Below, piece after piece: positions 8,467 to 15,829 of a stretch of 46,727 nucleotides of DNA (positions within the stretch are counted from its first letter, which is position 1; every line of letters begins with the position of its first letter). The position numbers were made by a program, and so were the translations under genes. Source of the stretch: an uncultured Flavonifractor sp. (GTDB taxonomy: Bacteria > Bacillota > Clostridia > Oscillospirales > Oscillospiraceae); NCBI RefSeq assembly GCF_944383115.1, contig NZ_CALWOJ010000008.1, positions 1 to 46,727 on the forward strand. Reading direction: 5' to 3'. Under the pieces are notes generated by a model. That model worked only from the letters and a program-made list of their open reading frames with translations, searched no databases and was not told where the DNA came from.

Positions 8467-8479
8467 GAAAGAATGACAA
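8451..8479 (-). promoter_or_regulatory. Predicted cdd promoter inside a terminator hairpin
   Basis: On the minus strand TTGTCA (8479-8474) and TAAAAT (8456-8451) are exactly 17 bases apart, matching the sigma-A consensus at 5 of 6 positions each. Transcription would begin near 8444. That is past the first arm of the terminator, so the cdd message would not form the hairpin. Confidence 0.7.
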
Positions 8480-8486
8480 CCGAAAT

Positions 8487-8996
8487 TCATACTTTGCCCG
8501 GGAAGGGTACCCGGTGGACCAGAAGGGTGGAAACTCCGCCGGTAACCGCGCCGGTGACCAGGGAGCAGAACAGCAGGGGGGGCAGATAGACCATGGGGGC
8601 GGGCGTACCCAGTACCACAATGGCGGCCAGGATCTGGCCGGTGTTGTGGGCGGCCGCGCCGGCAATGGATACCCCAAACAGGGACAGACCAGGGAGCCGC
8701 AGGAGCAGAGCCATCACTGCCAGGGCCAGCAGGCCGCCGGTGAGGGAAAATGCCAGCGCCATCAGATTGCCCCCCAGCAGGGAGCCCAACAGGCAGCGCG
8801 CCACCAAAATGAGCAGCGCCTCCCGCCCGGACAGGCGGCACAGGGCGTATACCGTCACCAGATTGGCCAGGCCCAGCCGCAGGCCGGGAAGGGGTACAAG
8901 GATCGTTAGCGGCGCCAATCCCTCCGCCACGGAGAGGGCCAGCGCCAGGGCGGTCAGGACCGCCGAGCGGGTGAGACGCTGGAGCGAAACGGACAC
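8487..8996 (-). CDS. Gx transporter family membrane protein (EetB-like)
   Basis: This is a 169-residue integral membrane protein with about five hydrophobic helices and a conserved AAHNTGQI segment. It belongs to the family once labelled heptaprenyl diphosphate synthase component I and now called Gx transporter. It starts at GTG 8996 behind AAGGAGG. It lies downstream of apbE and a NusG_II protein. The same association occurs in flavin-based extracellular electron transfer loci, where the Listeria counterpart is called EetB. The substrate is not known. Confidence 0.85.
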   Translation of the reverse strand: MSVSLQRLTRSAVLTALALALSVAEGLAPLTILVPLPGLRLGLANLVTVYALCRLSGREALLILVARCLLGSLLGGNLMALAFSLTGGLLALAVMALLLRLPGLSLFGVSIAGAAAHNTGQILAAIVVLGTPAPMVYLPPLLFCSLVTGAVTGGVSTLLVHRVPFPGKV

Positions 8997-9043
8997 AGGG
9001 CGGGCCTCCTTCCAGGAAAAAATAGACGCTGGTGGGGAACTTT

Positions 9044-9445
9044 TTAGCCTGTTACCGCGTCAAAGGGTTCAGGTTCCGAGCCGAACAGGGAGATGATCAG
9101 CCGATTGGGCAGGCAGATGATCTGCTGGCCCGGTTTGCTGATCCAGCCGGTGCGAACACAGTCCTGACTGGGACAGTCGCTGTGTTCGATGCAGATCCGG
9201 CCCTGTTCCGCCCGAATGGTCAGAGGATAGGTCCCCTCATCCACGGTCAGGGTGATGGGCTGATCCAGCTGGTCCAGCTGGTACTGAGCCACCTGCACGC
9301 CGTCTAGAGTTATGACGGCGGTGAGGTTGCTGCCCCCCGCCGGGCGCAGCAAAAATACCAGAAGGGCCGCCAGGGCCACCACGACCAGGGCCACCACCCC
9401 ATCCCACAGGGTGGGGCGGCGGCGGTCAGCGGCGGGCGATCTCAT
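9044..9445 (-). CDS. NusG domain II-containing membrane-anchored protein (EetA-like)
   Basis: This 133-residue protein has one N-terminal membrane helix (about residues 15-37) and an extracytosolic NusG-domain-II fold. That domain carries the cysteine pattern C-x5-C-x4-C, followed by CLPNRL. Despite the name it is not the transcription factor NusG. I choose ATG 9445, preceded by a GGGGG-type site. This start overlaps the end of apbE by 20 bases, so the two are coupled. Proteins of this type accompany ApbE and Gx transporters in redox loci; the exact role is unproven. Confidence 0.85.
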   Translation of the reverse strand: MRSPAADRRRPTLWDGVVALVVVALAALLVFLLRPAGGSNLTAVITLDGVQVAQYQLDQLDQPITLTVDEGTYPLTIRAEQGRICIEHSDCPSQDCVRTGWISKPGQQIICLPNRLIISLFGSEPEPFDAVTG

Positions 9446-10463
9446 AGGTATACCCCCGATCCTCACCCGCAGGGCGGTAGCCCGCCTCCAGACCTTCGGT
9501 AACGATGACCCTGTTATCCTGGGTACACAGCACCAGTTCAAAATCCTCCCTGCTCCGCCAGAAGTCCAGGGCTTCCTCCGGCCCGGCCACGAACAGAGTG
9601 GTGGAGAGGGCGTCGGCCAGCATATGGTCAGAGGAAATCACTGTCACGGACAAAAGACCGCTGTCAGCGGGGTAACCGGTTTCGGGATCGATGATGTGGT
9701 GATAGATCTGTCCGTTTTCCTCAAAATAACGCTCGTACCCGCCCGAGGTGGAGGCGGTCTGATCCTTCAGGGAGAGGACGCACAGCGCCTCCGAAGTGTT
9801 TTGCGGATCTTTGACCGCCACCTGCCAGGCTGAGCCGTCCAGCTTGCTGCCGATGGCGGTGACATTGCCGCCCAGATCCAGCAGGGCGGAGGTGACGCCT
9901 TCTTCCCGAAGGACAGCGTCGGCCCGGCCGGCGGCAAAGCCCTTGGCCACCGCGCCCAGGTCCACCTCCATGCCGGCCTGTTCCAGTCGGGCGGCAGAGG
10001 CGGCCTCGTCCACGGTCAGCTTGCCGCTGTCCACCAGGGCCATGGCGGCGGTCAGAGCCTCGGCTGTGGGGACGTGGCGCTCCTCGGTGGTGAAGCCCCA
10101 GGCGTCCATCACCGGGGCAATGGTGATATCAAAACAGCCGGGCAGCAGCTGGGAGACGGATTTGGCAAAGGTCAGCAGATCGGTTACCTGGGCGTCCAGA
10201 AGAACCAGGGTGCCGTCGCCGGCATGGCTGTTGAGAAGGGAGATCTGACTGTCCGGATCGGTACGGGAGAGGAGCTTGTCCAGCTTCTCAATCTCCTGTC
10301 GGGCGGCCTGGAGGGCATCCTCGCCGCCCTCGTTGTAAACGCGGATGGACATCAGGGTGTCCATGGAAAAGAACTGGGCCTGAGCAGGTTCTGGATTGGC
10401 TGCGGGCGCGGCGCAGCCGGTCAGAACCGTCAGGCAGCACAGAAGAAGAAAAAAACGCTTCAT
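9426..10463 (-). CDS. apbE: FAD:protein FMN transferase ApbE (lipoprotein)
   Basis: ApbE takes FMN from FAD and attaches it covalently to Thr or Ser of exported flavoproteins. The 345-residue protein begins with a lipoprotein signal whose lipobox is LTGC with Cys17, so it acts outside the membrane. The core shows FSMDTLMSIRVY, a DLGAVAKGFAAGRA segment typical of the family, and TSGGYERYF. The start at ATG 10463 has GGAG eight bases upstream. No obvious flavinylated target (for example an FMN-binding domain protein or RnfG) is in the window. The riboflavin operon 30 kb away could supply the cofactor. Confidence 0.95.
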   Translation of the reverse strand: MKRFFLLLCCLTVLTGCAAPAANPEPAQAQFFSMDTLMSIRVYNEGGEDALQAARQEIEKLDKLLSRTDPDSQISLLNSHAGDGTLVLLDAQVTDLLTFAKSVSQLLPGCFDITIAPVMDAWGFTTEERHVPTAEALTAAMALVDSGKLTVDEAASAARLEQAGMEVDLGAVAKGFAAGRADAVLREEGVTSALLDLGGNVTAIGSKLDGSAWQVAVKDPQNTSEALCVLSLKDQTASTSGGYERYFEENGQIYHHIIDPETGYPADSGLLSVTVISSDHMLADALSTTLFVAGPEEALDFWRSREDFELVLCTQDNRVIVTEGLEAGYRPAGEDRGYTYEIARR

Positions 10464-10538
10464 GGTAAACTCCATTCTGCAAAAAGTAAGCCTGTTCAAG
10501 GGCGGCAGAACTGCCGTCATACATCTGATGCGGATTTC

Positions 10539-10567
10539 ATTTTAGCATAGATTTTGTTGCTTGAAAA
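10539..10567 (-). promoter_or_regulatory. Candidate apbE promoter
   Basis: TTTTCA (10567-10562) and TAAAAT (10544-10539) on the minus strand are 17 bases apart. A small GC-rich inverted repeat (10503-10516) lies in the resulting leader. Confidence 0.45.
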
Positions 10568-10586
10568 GAGAAAAGGGATTCTTGAC

Positions 10587-10615
10587 TTGCAAAATGCGGC
10601 GGATTCTGATAGACT
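10587..10615 (+). promoter_or_regulatory. Candidate promoter of the unknown membrane protein
   Basis: TTGCAA (10587-10592) and TAGACT (10610-10615) are 17 bases apart, each matching the consensus at 4 of 6 positions. A better -35 (TTGACT, 10582) has a poor 22-base spacing. Confidence 0.35.
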
Positions 10616-10682
10616 ATATGAGATTGATGACTTAAAAGAGGTGGGGGCTTTCCCCCCAAACTCAGCCACAGGAGATGGATAC

Positions 10683-11459
10683 ATGAACAAGAAAGAACAA
10701 CAGAAAGCCCAGCGTGCCCGGGAAGAGGATATTGTTCTGACCAAGGTCCTCTGGTGGATTTTGGGCGCCGTAGTCCTGGAGACGCTGCTGCTTCTGCTGA
10801 ATAAAGTATATGTGAACTTTGCCATTGAGCAGTTCTCTCTCGTCCTGGCGCTGCGGAGCATGTTCCGTGTTCTGGCCATTGTGCTGCCCCTCTGCTTTGT
10901 GGCGCTGCTGGTCTGGACGGTGCTGGCCCGGCGGGCGGGGAAGTCCATCCGGCTGCCCGGTGCGTTGAGCATTGTGGCGCTGGTTTTGGCCGTATGCGCG
11001 GTAGTGATCCGCCTCTATTATGATAAGGGCATCACCTTCCTGTATGTCGCGGTGCCTGCGGTGGCGGTACTGGCCCTGATCTACTATCTCTACCAGCGGG
11101 AATTTTTCTTTGCGGCGGTTCTCATTGCGCTGGGAATGCTTGGGGTCAAGGTAGTACCCCAGGGGGGAGCCGGCTCTGTGACCCGGTACGGCTATCTGGT
11201 GGTGCTGGCTGTGATCCTTGTGGCGTCGGCGGTATGCTTCCGTATGCTTCAGTCCCACAAAGGGGTGTGGGCCGTGAAGGGGAAGAGCGTGGAAGTGCTG
11301 CCCCAAAACGCAAATTACGCCATGCTCTATGTAACCTGCGCGCTGGTAGCTGCCGTGGTGATCGCGGCTTTGGTGCTGGGCGCGTTGACCCTGCTGTACG
11401 GCGTACTGGCGACGTGGCTGCTCATTCTGGCGGTTTATCACACCGTACGCCTGATGTAA
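10683..11459 (+). CDS. Polytopic membrane protein of unknown function
   Basis: I do not recognise this 258-residue protein. It has a short charged N terminus (MNKKEQQKAQRAREEDI) and about seven hydrophobic segments between residues 22 and 255. A small polar loop near 190-205 is the main soluble part. There is no signal peptide, cysteine motif or catalytic signature. The ATG at 10683 follows AGGAG at a proper distance; a longer in-frame extension lacks a site. It is divergent from apbE and closed by a strong terminator, so it is a single-gene unit. Confidence 0.8.
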   Translation: MNKKEQQKAQRAREEDIVLTKVLWWILGAVVLETLLLLLNKVYVNFAIEQFSLVLALRSMFRVLAIVLPLCFVALLVWTVLARRAGKSIRLPGALSIVALVLAVCAVVIRLYYDKGITFLYVAVPAVAVLALIYYLYQREFFFAAVLIALGMLGVKVVPQGGAGSVTRYGYLVVLAVILVASAVCFRMLQSHKGVWAVKGKSVEVLPQNANYAMLYVTCALVAAVVIAALVLGALTLLYGVLATWLLILAVYHTVRLM

Positions 11460-11480
11460 CCGAACAAGAGATTTTTGTGT

Positions 11481-11519
11481 AAAGCAGACGTCCGCATCTA
11501 TGCGGACGTCTGCTTTTTT
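11481..11519 (+). terminator. Terminator after the unknown membrane protein
   Basis: Sixteen-base perfect arms (11481-11496 and 11501-11516) surround a TCTA loop, and a run of T continues to 11519. Confidence 0.92.
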
Positions 11520-11547
11520 GCTGCGGATTCAGGCATACATATCCACC

Positions 11548-11576
11548 TTGACGGGCAGTGGAAGAGCCGGTATCAT
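11548..11576 (+). promoter_or_regulatory. Predicted promoter of the PucR-family gene
   Basis: TTGACG (11548-11553) and TATCAT (11571-11576) are separated by exactly 17 bases. The start codon is about 40 bases downstream. Confidence 0.65.
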
Positions 11577-11624
11577 AGTGACATAGGAAGATGTCCCGGG
11601 TTGCCCAACGGTCGGAGGTGGAGC

Positions 11625-13214
11625 ATGAGTATAACCATTGCGGAGATCCTGAAACTGCCGTCCATGAACGGAGCGGAGCTGCTGGCGGGCCGCGGCGGCC
11701 TGAGCCGGGCGGTGGAGGCGGTCAGCGTATTGGAATACGGGGATGTGACCGAGGAGCTGGAGCAGTTTTTCCAGAATAACCCCTTTGAGGGCAACGAACT
11801 GGTCATTACCGCCTTTGCCAGCATCCGGGGCGATGTGGATGCCCAATGCGCTAACATCCGGCGCTATCACAGCGTGGGAGCGGTGGGTTTCGTCCTCTAC
11901 TATGTGGGTATTCTCATGCCGGAGATCAGCCCCAGGCTGATTGCGCTGTGCGACGAACTGGATTTTCCCCTGATCTGCATGCCCAAAGGGAAACTGAACC
12001 TGCGCTACAGCGAGGCCATCGGCGAGATCATGTTTGAGGTATTTCGTCACCGCCAGCGGGAGGGCTATTTTGTCAGCGACCTGTTGGATCGCATGTCGGG
12101 ATTGCCGCCTCACCAGCGGAATGTGGACGCGCTGCTGCGGATGCTCAGCGATCATCTGCATGTGTCGGTGATCCTGGCCGATCCCGCCAATGAGGACGTC
12201 ACCGCCGTGTTCTGGCCCCGGGCGCTGGAAGAAAGCGTGGCGGGCAGCCTGAAAGACTGGTTGGGAGGCATGGGCAGCCGCACCCAGCTGGAGGTCAGGC
12301 TGGCCGAAGGAACCGGATATTTGCAGCGGTGTCCGCTGCTCTCCGGCGATCCCGGCGATTACAGCGTCTACCTGTTGAAATACGGCGAAGTTGTGCCGGA
12401 GGACGTGCTGTGGCAGTCCAGCGAGTTGATCCGGCTGTTTATCCATATCTGGAACAAAGACCACGGAAAGTTTGTCACGTCGGAAATCGTGCGGGCCATT
12501 ATCAACGATCAGGTGGTGCAGATGAACCGCCTGGCCAAGCTGTTCCATATCGAGGTGGCCCAGCTCAATCAGATGTGGCTGTTTCACCCCCGGCATTCCG
12601 GCCAAAAGTATGACGATGCGCTGATCCGCCGGCTGTTTGACCAGTTCCAGCGGTTCTCCGACCCGGTACTCATCAGCTACTATGAGGAGAATCTGGTGGT
12701 CTTTACCCATGCCTCCCAGCGATATGATGAGCGCAGCCAGATGGTGGAGGACATGAGCGGATTGGTAACGGAACAGGCAGGCCACTATGATATCGTCTGC
12801 TTTGACTGTCTGGCAACCACCGCCGATGTACGCCAGGCATATCTGGACAGTACCCAATATGTGGGCGCGGCCCGGAAGCTCTACCCCTCCAAGCAGGTAC
12901 TCCGGGCCTCCGACATCCTGTTTGCGGGACAGTGCCAACAGATCCTGGCCGATGGGAAAAACGCCGCCCAGTACCTGCGTCTGCTCAGCCAGATGGAGGA
13001 GAGCAACCCCGTGCTGCTGCCCACGGCGGAGGCCTATCTGCTGGACGCCTCCTCCAATATGGCCTGTGCCGCCAAGCGCCTGTTTGTCCATCTGAACACC
13101 GTTAAGTACCGCCTGCACCTGATCCAGGATCTGTTGGGCTATGTGCCTGGAAAAATGCCGGATGCCTTTCCACTGTACCTGGCCGTTGCGCTGCACCGGC
13201 TGATGAATCAATAA
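11625..13214 (+). CDS. PucR-family transcriptional regulator
   Basis: This is a 529-residue regulator with an N-terminal PucR domain (about residues 5-130) and a large central region. The C-terminal PucR helix-turn-helix has the stretch SSNMACAAKRLFVHLNTVKY. Relatives control purine, allantoin, hydantoin or amino-acid catabolism, usually as activators of adjacent genes. The start at ATG 11625 follows GGAGGTG. The next genes (DUF917, NCS1 permease, PepD) are its likely targets, and two inverted repeats lie between it and them. It is a paralogue of the shorter regulator at the left edge of the window. Confidence 0.92.
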   Translation: MSITIAEILKLPSMNGAELLAGRGGLSRAVEAVSVLEYGDVTEELEQFFQNNPFEGNELVITAFASIRGDVDAQCANIRRYHSVGAVGFVLYYVGILMPEISPRLIALCDELDFPLICMPKGKLNLRYSEAIGEIMFEVFRHRQREGYFVSDLLDRMSGLPPHQRNVDALLRMLSDHLHVSVILADPANEDVTAVFWPRALEESVAGSLKDWLGGMGSRTQLEVRLAEGTGYLQRCPLLSGDPGDYSVYLLKYGEVVPEDVLWQSSELIRLFIHIWNKDHGKFVTSEIVRAIINDQVVQMNRLAKLFHIEVAQLNQMWLFHPRHSGQKYDDALIRRLFDQFQRFSDPVLISYYEENLVVFTHASQRYDERSQMVEDMSGLVTEQAGHYDIVCFDCLATTADVRQAYLDSTQYVGAARKLYPSKQVLRASDILFAGQCQQILADGKNAAQYLRLLSQMEESNPVLLPTAEAYLLDASSNMACAAKRLFVHLNTVKYRLHLIQDLLGYVPGKMPDAFPLYLAVALHRLMNQ

Positions 13215-13224
13215 GACGTCTTAT
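13211..13224. repeat. Perfect 14-bp palindrome ATAAGACGTCTTAT
   Basis: This palindrome overlaps the stop codon of the PucR gene and lies about 75 bases before the predicted promoter of the DUF917 gene. It is a possible operator for the regulator or a second factor. Confidence 0.5.
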
Positions 13225-13226
13225 AG

Positions 13227-13267
13227 ATGCGCACCTTCTTATCCGCTGGAGACAAGAAGGTGCGCAT
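13227..13267 (+). terminator. Hairpin after the PucR-family gene
   Basis: Perfect 14-bp arms (13227-13240 and 13254-13267) have a 13-base loop. Only a short T run follows, so it may be a weak terminator that separates regulator and target transcripts. Confidence 0.6.
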
Positions 13268-13272
13268 GCTCT

Positions 13273-13316
13273 TTGTCCAAAAGGACAATTACAATCTGCA
13301 CAATTTTCAATACAAT
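13273..13316 (+). promoter_or_regulatory. Inverted repeat and predicted promoter of the DUF917 operon
   Basis: TTGTCC-AAAA-GGACAA (13273-13288) abuts a candidate promoter ATTACA (13288-13293)-N17-TACAAT (13311-13316). The inverted repeat ends at the -35, the position expected for an activator site. Confidence 0.5.
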
Positions 13317-13371
13317 ATCCTTGTAACACTTGGTGAGAATCACCGGATTTTATGTGTTAGGAGGAGACATT

Positions 13372-14466
13372 ATGGGACGCACTCTGAATCGGGAAGACAT
13401 CATCGACATCATCTACGGCGCAACCTTCTTTGGCGCGGGCGGCGGCGGCTCCATTGCCAACGGCATGGAACTGCTGGATAAGTTCGATAAAAACGTGGAA
13501 TTGATTGTAGACGACTTGAAGGACATGGACGAAAATGCCTATTCCGTCATGGCTGCGGGACTGGGGTCTCCTCTGGCCATGAAGGAGCGGGGATTCGGCC
13601 CGGAGGCCATCAGCGTTGTGGAGGGCATGATGAAGGTGGCCGCCGACAGCGGCAAGAAAGTCACCCACATCTATTCCGGCGAGCAGGGCGGCTTTAATAC
13701 GATGGTACCCATCTATGCGGCCATCAGCCTGGGCCTGCCCGTGCTGGACCTGGACGGCAACGGCCGTGCGGTACCGGAACTGAACACCGGCCTGCTTCCC
13801 ATCTACGACATTCCCATTGATCCTCTGGTGCTGGCCAACGCCAACGGCGACATCGTGGTGGGACATCCCAAGGAACCCCTGGACAGCGTGGCCTGCGAGA
13901 CCATCGCCCGCTCCATCTGCATGGCCTACGGCATGAGCGTGGGCTTCTCCACCTGGATGATGAGCAAGGCCGACCATGAAAAGGCCTCGGCCGTGGGACA
14001 GCTCTCCCTGGCGAGGACAGTGGGCAGTCTCCTGCGGGCCTCGGACACCAAGGCGGACAATCTCTCTGCAAAGCTGACTGAGAAAGGCGTTCAGCACAAG
14101 GTTTTCGCCAAAGGCAAGATCAAGAAAATTGACGTGACGGTGGAAAACGGCTTTGATTTCGGCAAGACCGTTATCGAGACGGAAAAGGGCAAGCTCTATA
14201 CCGTAGATTTCAAGAACGAGAACCTCATTATCCGGGATGCTGACGGCAAGGCCCTGCTGGTGGTACCTGAGATCATTACCATCATTGATACCGACACCAT
14301 GAAGCCTCTGTCCAACGCGGACACCGCCGAGGGGCAGAACGTAATGCTGCTGGGCGTCAAGGCGCCCCAGCGGTGGTGGGACACCCCCAGAGGATACGAC
14401 TGCTGGGCCCACATCCTGAAACTGATCGGCTACTCCAAGGCGGATAAGGCCGTTCCCCTGGAGTAA
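13372..14466 (+). CDS. DUF917 (S-methyl thiohydantoin desulfurase-like) protein
   Basis: This 364-residue cytoplasmic protein belongs to the DUF917 family. It has the hallmark glycine run FFGAGGGGS near residues 18-26 and a conserved segment EQGGFNTMVP near residue 110. The family has been linked in domain databases to S-methyl thiohydantoin desulfurase, and members often sit beside hydantoinase-type genes; I rely on memory for this. The start at ATG 13372 follows AGGAGGAG. The NCS1 permease follows after 45 bases with no terminator. The substrate could be a hydantoin or another cyclic amide, but this is inference. Confidence 0.85.
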   Translation: MGRTLNREDIIDIIYGATFFGAGGGGSIANGMELLDKFDKNVELIVDDLKDMDENAYSVMAAGLGSPLAMKERGFGPEAISVVEGMMKVAADSGKKVTHIYSGEQGGFNTMVPIYAAISLGLPVLDLDGNGRAVPELNTGLLPIYDIPIDPLVLANANGDIVVGHPKEPLDSVACETIARSICMAYGMSVGFSTWMMSKADHEKASAVGQLSLARTVGSLLRASDTKADNLSAKLTEKGVQHKVFAKGKIKKIDVTVENGFDFGKTVIETEKGKLYTVDFKNENLIIRDADGKALLVVPEIITIIDTDTMKPLSNADTAEGQNVMLLGVKAPQRWWDTPRGYDCWAHILKLIGYSKADKAVPLE

Positions 14467-14511
14467 TTGGTACATAACCCCTTGAAAGAGATCTGAGGGA
14501 GGGAAGTGCAT

Positions 14512-15798
14512 ATGGCAAAAAACGGAACCATTGAGTCTGCCGGCCTGAGCAAGGTCGGTCAGGAAGAGAAGAAAAGCTGGGGCAGCATCGCCTTTATCTG
14601 GGCCGGTTCGGTGTGCTGCGTGCCCGCGCTGATGGTGGGCGGCGGTATCACGATGGGGCTGACCTTCGGTGAGGCGGCATTGGCCATGTTCACCGGCTAC
14701 GGGATCTGCGTGTTGTTGATGATCCTGCTGAGTATCCAGTCCTCCGACCTGGGTCTGCCCAGTGTGGCGGCCATTGCAGGCGCGTTTGGCAAAAAGGGGT
14801 CCAGCTATGTGATCTCCTCCATCATTGCCTTCTGCTTTATCTGCTGGTTTGGATTCCAGGCGGTGGTGTGCGGCGACGCCTTTGCCGCCATCATGCAGAA
14901 TATGGGGGTACCGCTGCCCAGTACGGTATCCACCATCATCTGGGGCCTGGTTATGTGCATTACCGCTGTGGTGGGTATCAACTGGATCAAGATCCTGAAC
15001 ATTGTCTCAGTGCCTGCGCTGATTATTATCCTGGTATACGCCATGATCGTGGTCTTTAGGACGCCGGGCTCGGCGGCGCAGATCGCCAACTATCAGCCTG
15101 CCACAAACGCCTCCATGATCGTCTCCATCGGTACGGCTGTGGGCGGCTTTGCCTCGGGCAGCGTGCTGGCCGGCGACGTGACCCGCTACTGCAAGAGCAG
15201 ACGGGATGTGGTCATTTCCAGCATCATCGGCGTCATCCCCATGGGCGTAGGTACCATGCTGGCCGGCGGCGTGCTGGCCATCCACTCCGGCGCTCTGGGC
15301 ATGGATACCGGCAGCGTGGTGACCATGCTCTCCAGCGTGGGCAGCCCCATTCTGGGCCTGCTGGTGCTGGTACTGGCCACCTGGACCACCAATGTGTCCA
15401 ACGCCTACTCCTCCGGCTTTGCCCTGCTCAACCTGACCGGAGCCAAGGATGATAAGCGGCCCATCTTTACCCTGGCGGCCGGCATTGTGGGTACCTTGCT
15501 GGCGGTATTGGGGATTACCAACTACTTCAATAACTTCCTCAACATCCTGTCGGTGGGTATTCCGCCGGTGGCCGGTGTGGTCATTATGGACTACTTTGTC
15601 ATCAATAAGGCCAATCCGGCGACCTGGAAACCGACGGAGGGCGTCAACCTGGCCGGACTGCTGGCCTGGCTGGCCGGATCCGCTGTGGCTCTGGCATTCC
15701 CCTCGTTCCTGATCCCCTCTATCAATGCCATTGTCATTGGCTGTGTGCTGTATCTGATCCTCTATCCCCTGCTCTGCCGGAACAAAAGGACGGCGTGA
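14512..15798 (+). CDS. NCS1-family permease (cytosine/purine/hydantoin type)
   Basis: This is a 428-residue membrane transporter with about 12 hydrophobic helices and the NCS1 pattern, including WAGSVCCVPALMVGGG near the N terminus. NCS1 members carry cytosine, purines, allantoin or 5-substituted hydantoins (CodB, PucI, Mhp1), usually with Na+ or H+. I choose ATG 14512, 8 bases after GAGGGAGGG, over a GTG two codons earlier. Its place between DUF917 and PepD suggests that it imports the substrate of this unit. Confidence 0.92.
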   Translation: MAKNGTIESAGLSKVGQEEKKSWGSIAFIWAGSVCCVPALMVGGGITMGLTFGEAALAMFTGYGICVLLMILLSIQSSDLGLPSVAAIAGAFGKKGSSYVISSIIAFCFICWFGFQAVVCGDAFAAIMQNMGVPLPSTVSTIIWGLVMCITAVVGINWIKILNIVSVPALIIILVYAMIVVFRTPGSAAQIANYQPATNASMIVSIGTAVGGFASGSVLAGDVTRYCKSRRDVVISSIIGVIPMGVGTMLAGGVLAIHSGALGMDTGSVVTMLSSVGSPILGLLVLVLATWTTNVSNAYSSGFALLNLTGAKDDKRPIFTLAAGIVGTLLAVLGITNYFNNFLNILSVGIPPVAGVVIMDYFVINKANPATWKPTEGVNLAGLLAWLAGSAVALAFPSFLIPSINAIVIGCVLYLILYPLLCRNKRTA

Positions 15799-15829
15799 GT
15801 ATACCGGATCGTGAAAGGAGCGTTTTGAT

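Noticed and set aside
9044-9445. Reading the NusG_II protein as a transcription factor
   Set aside because: It has an N-terminal membrane helix and cysteine motif and lacks the NusG N-terminal and KOW domains.
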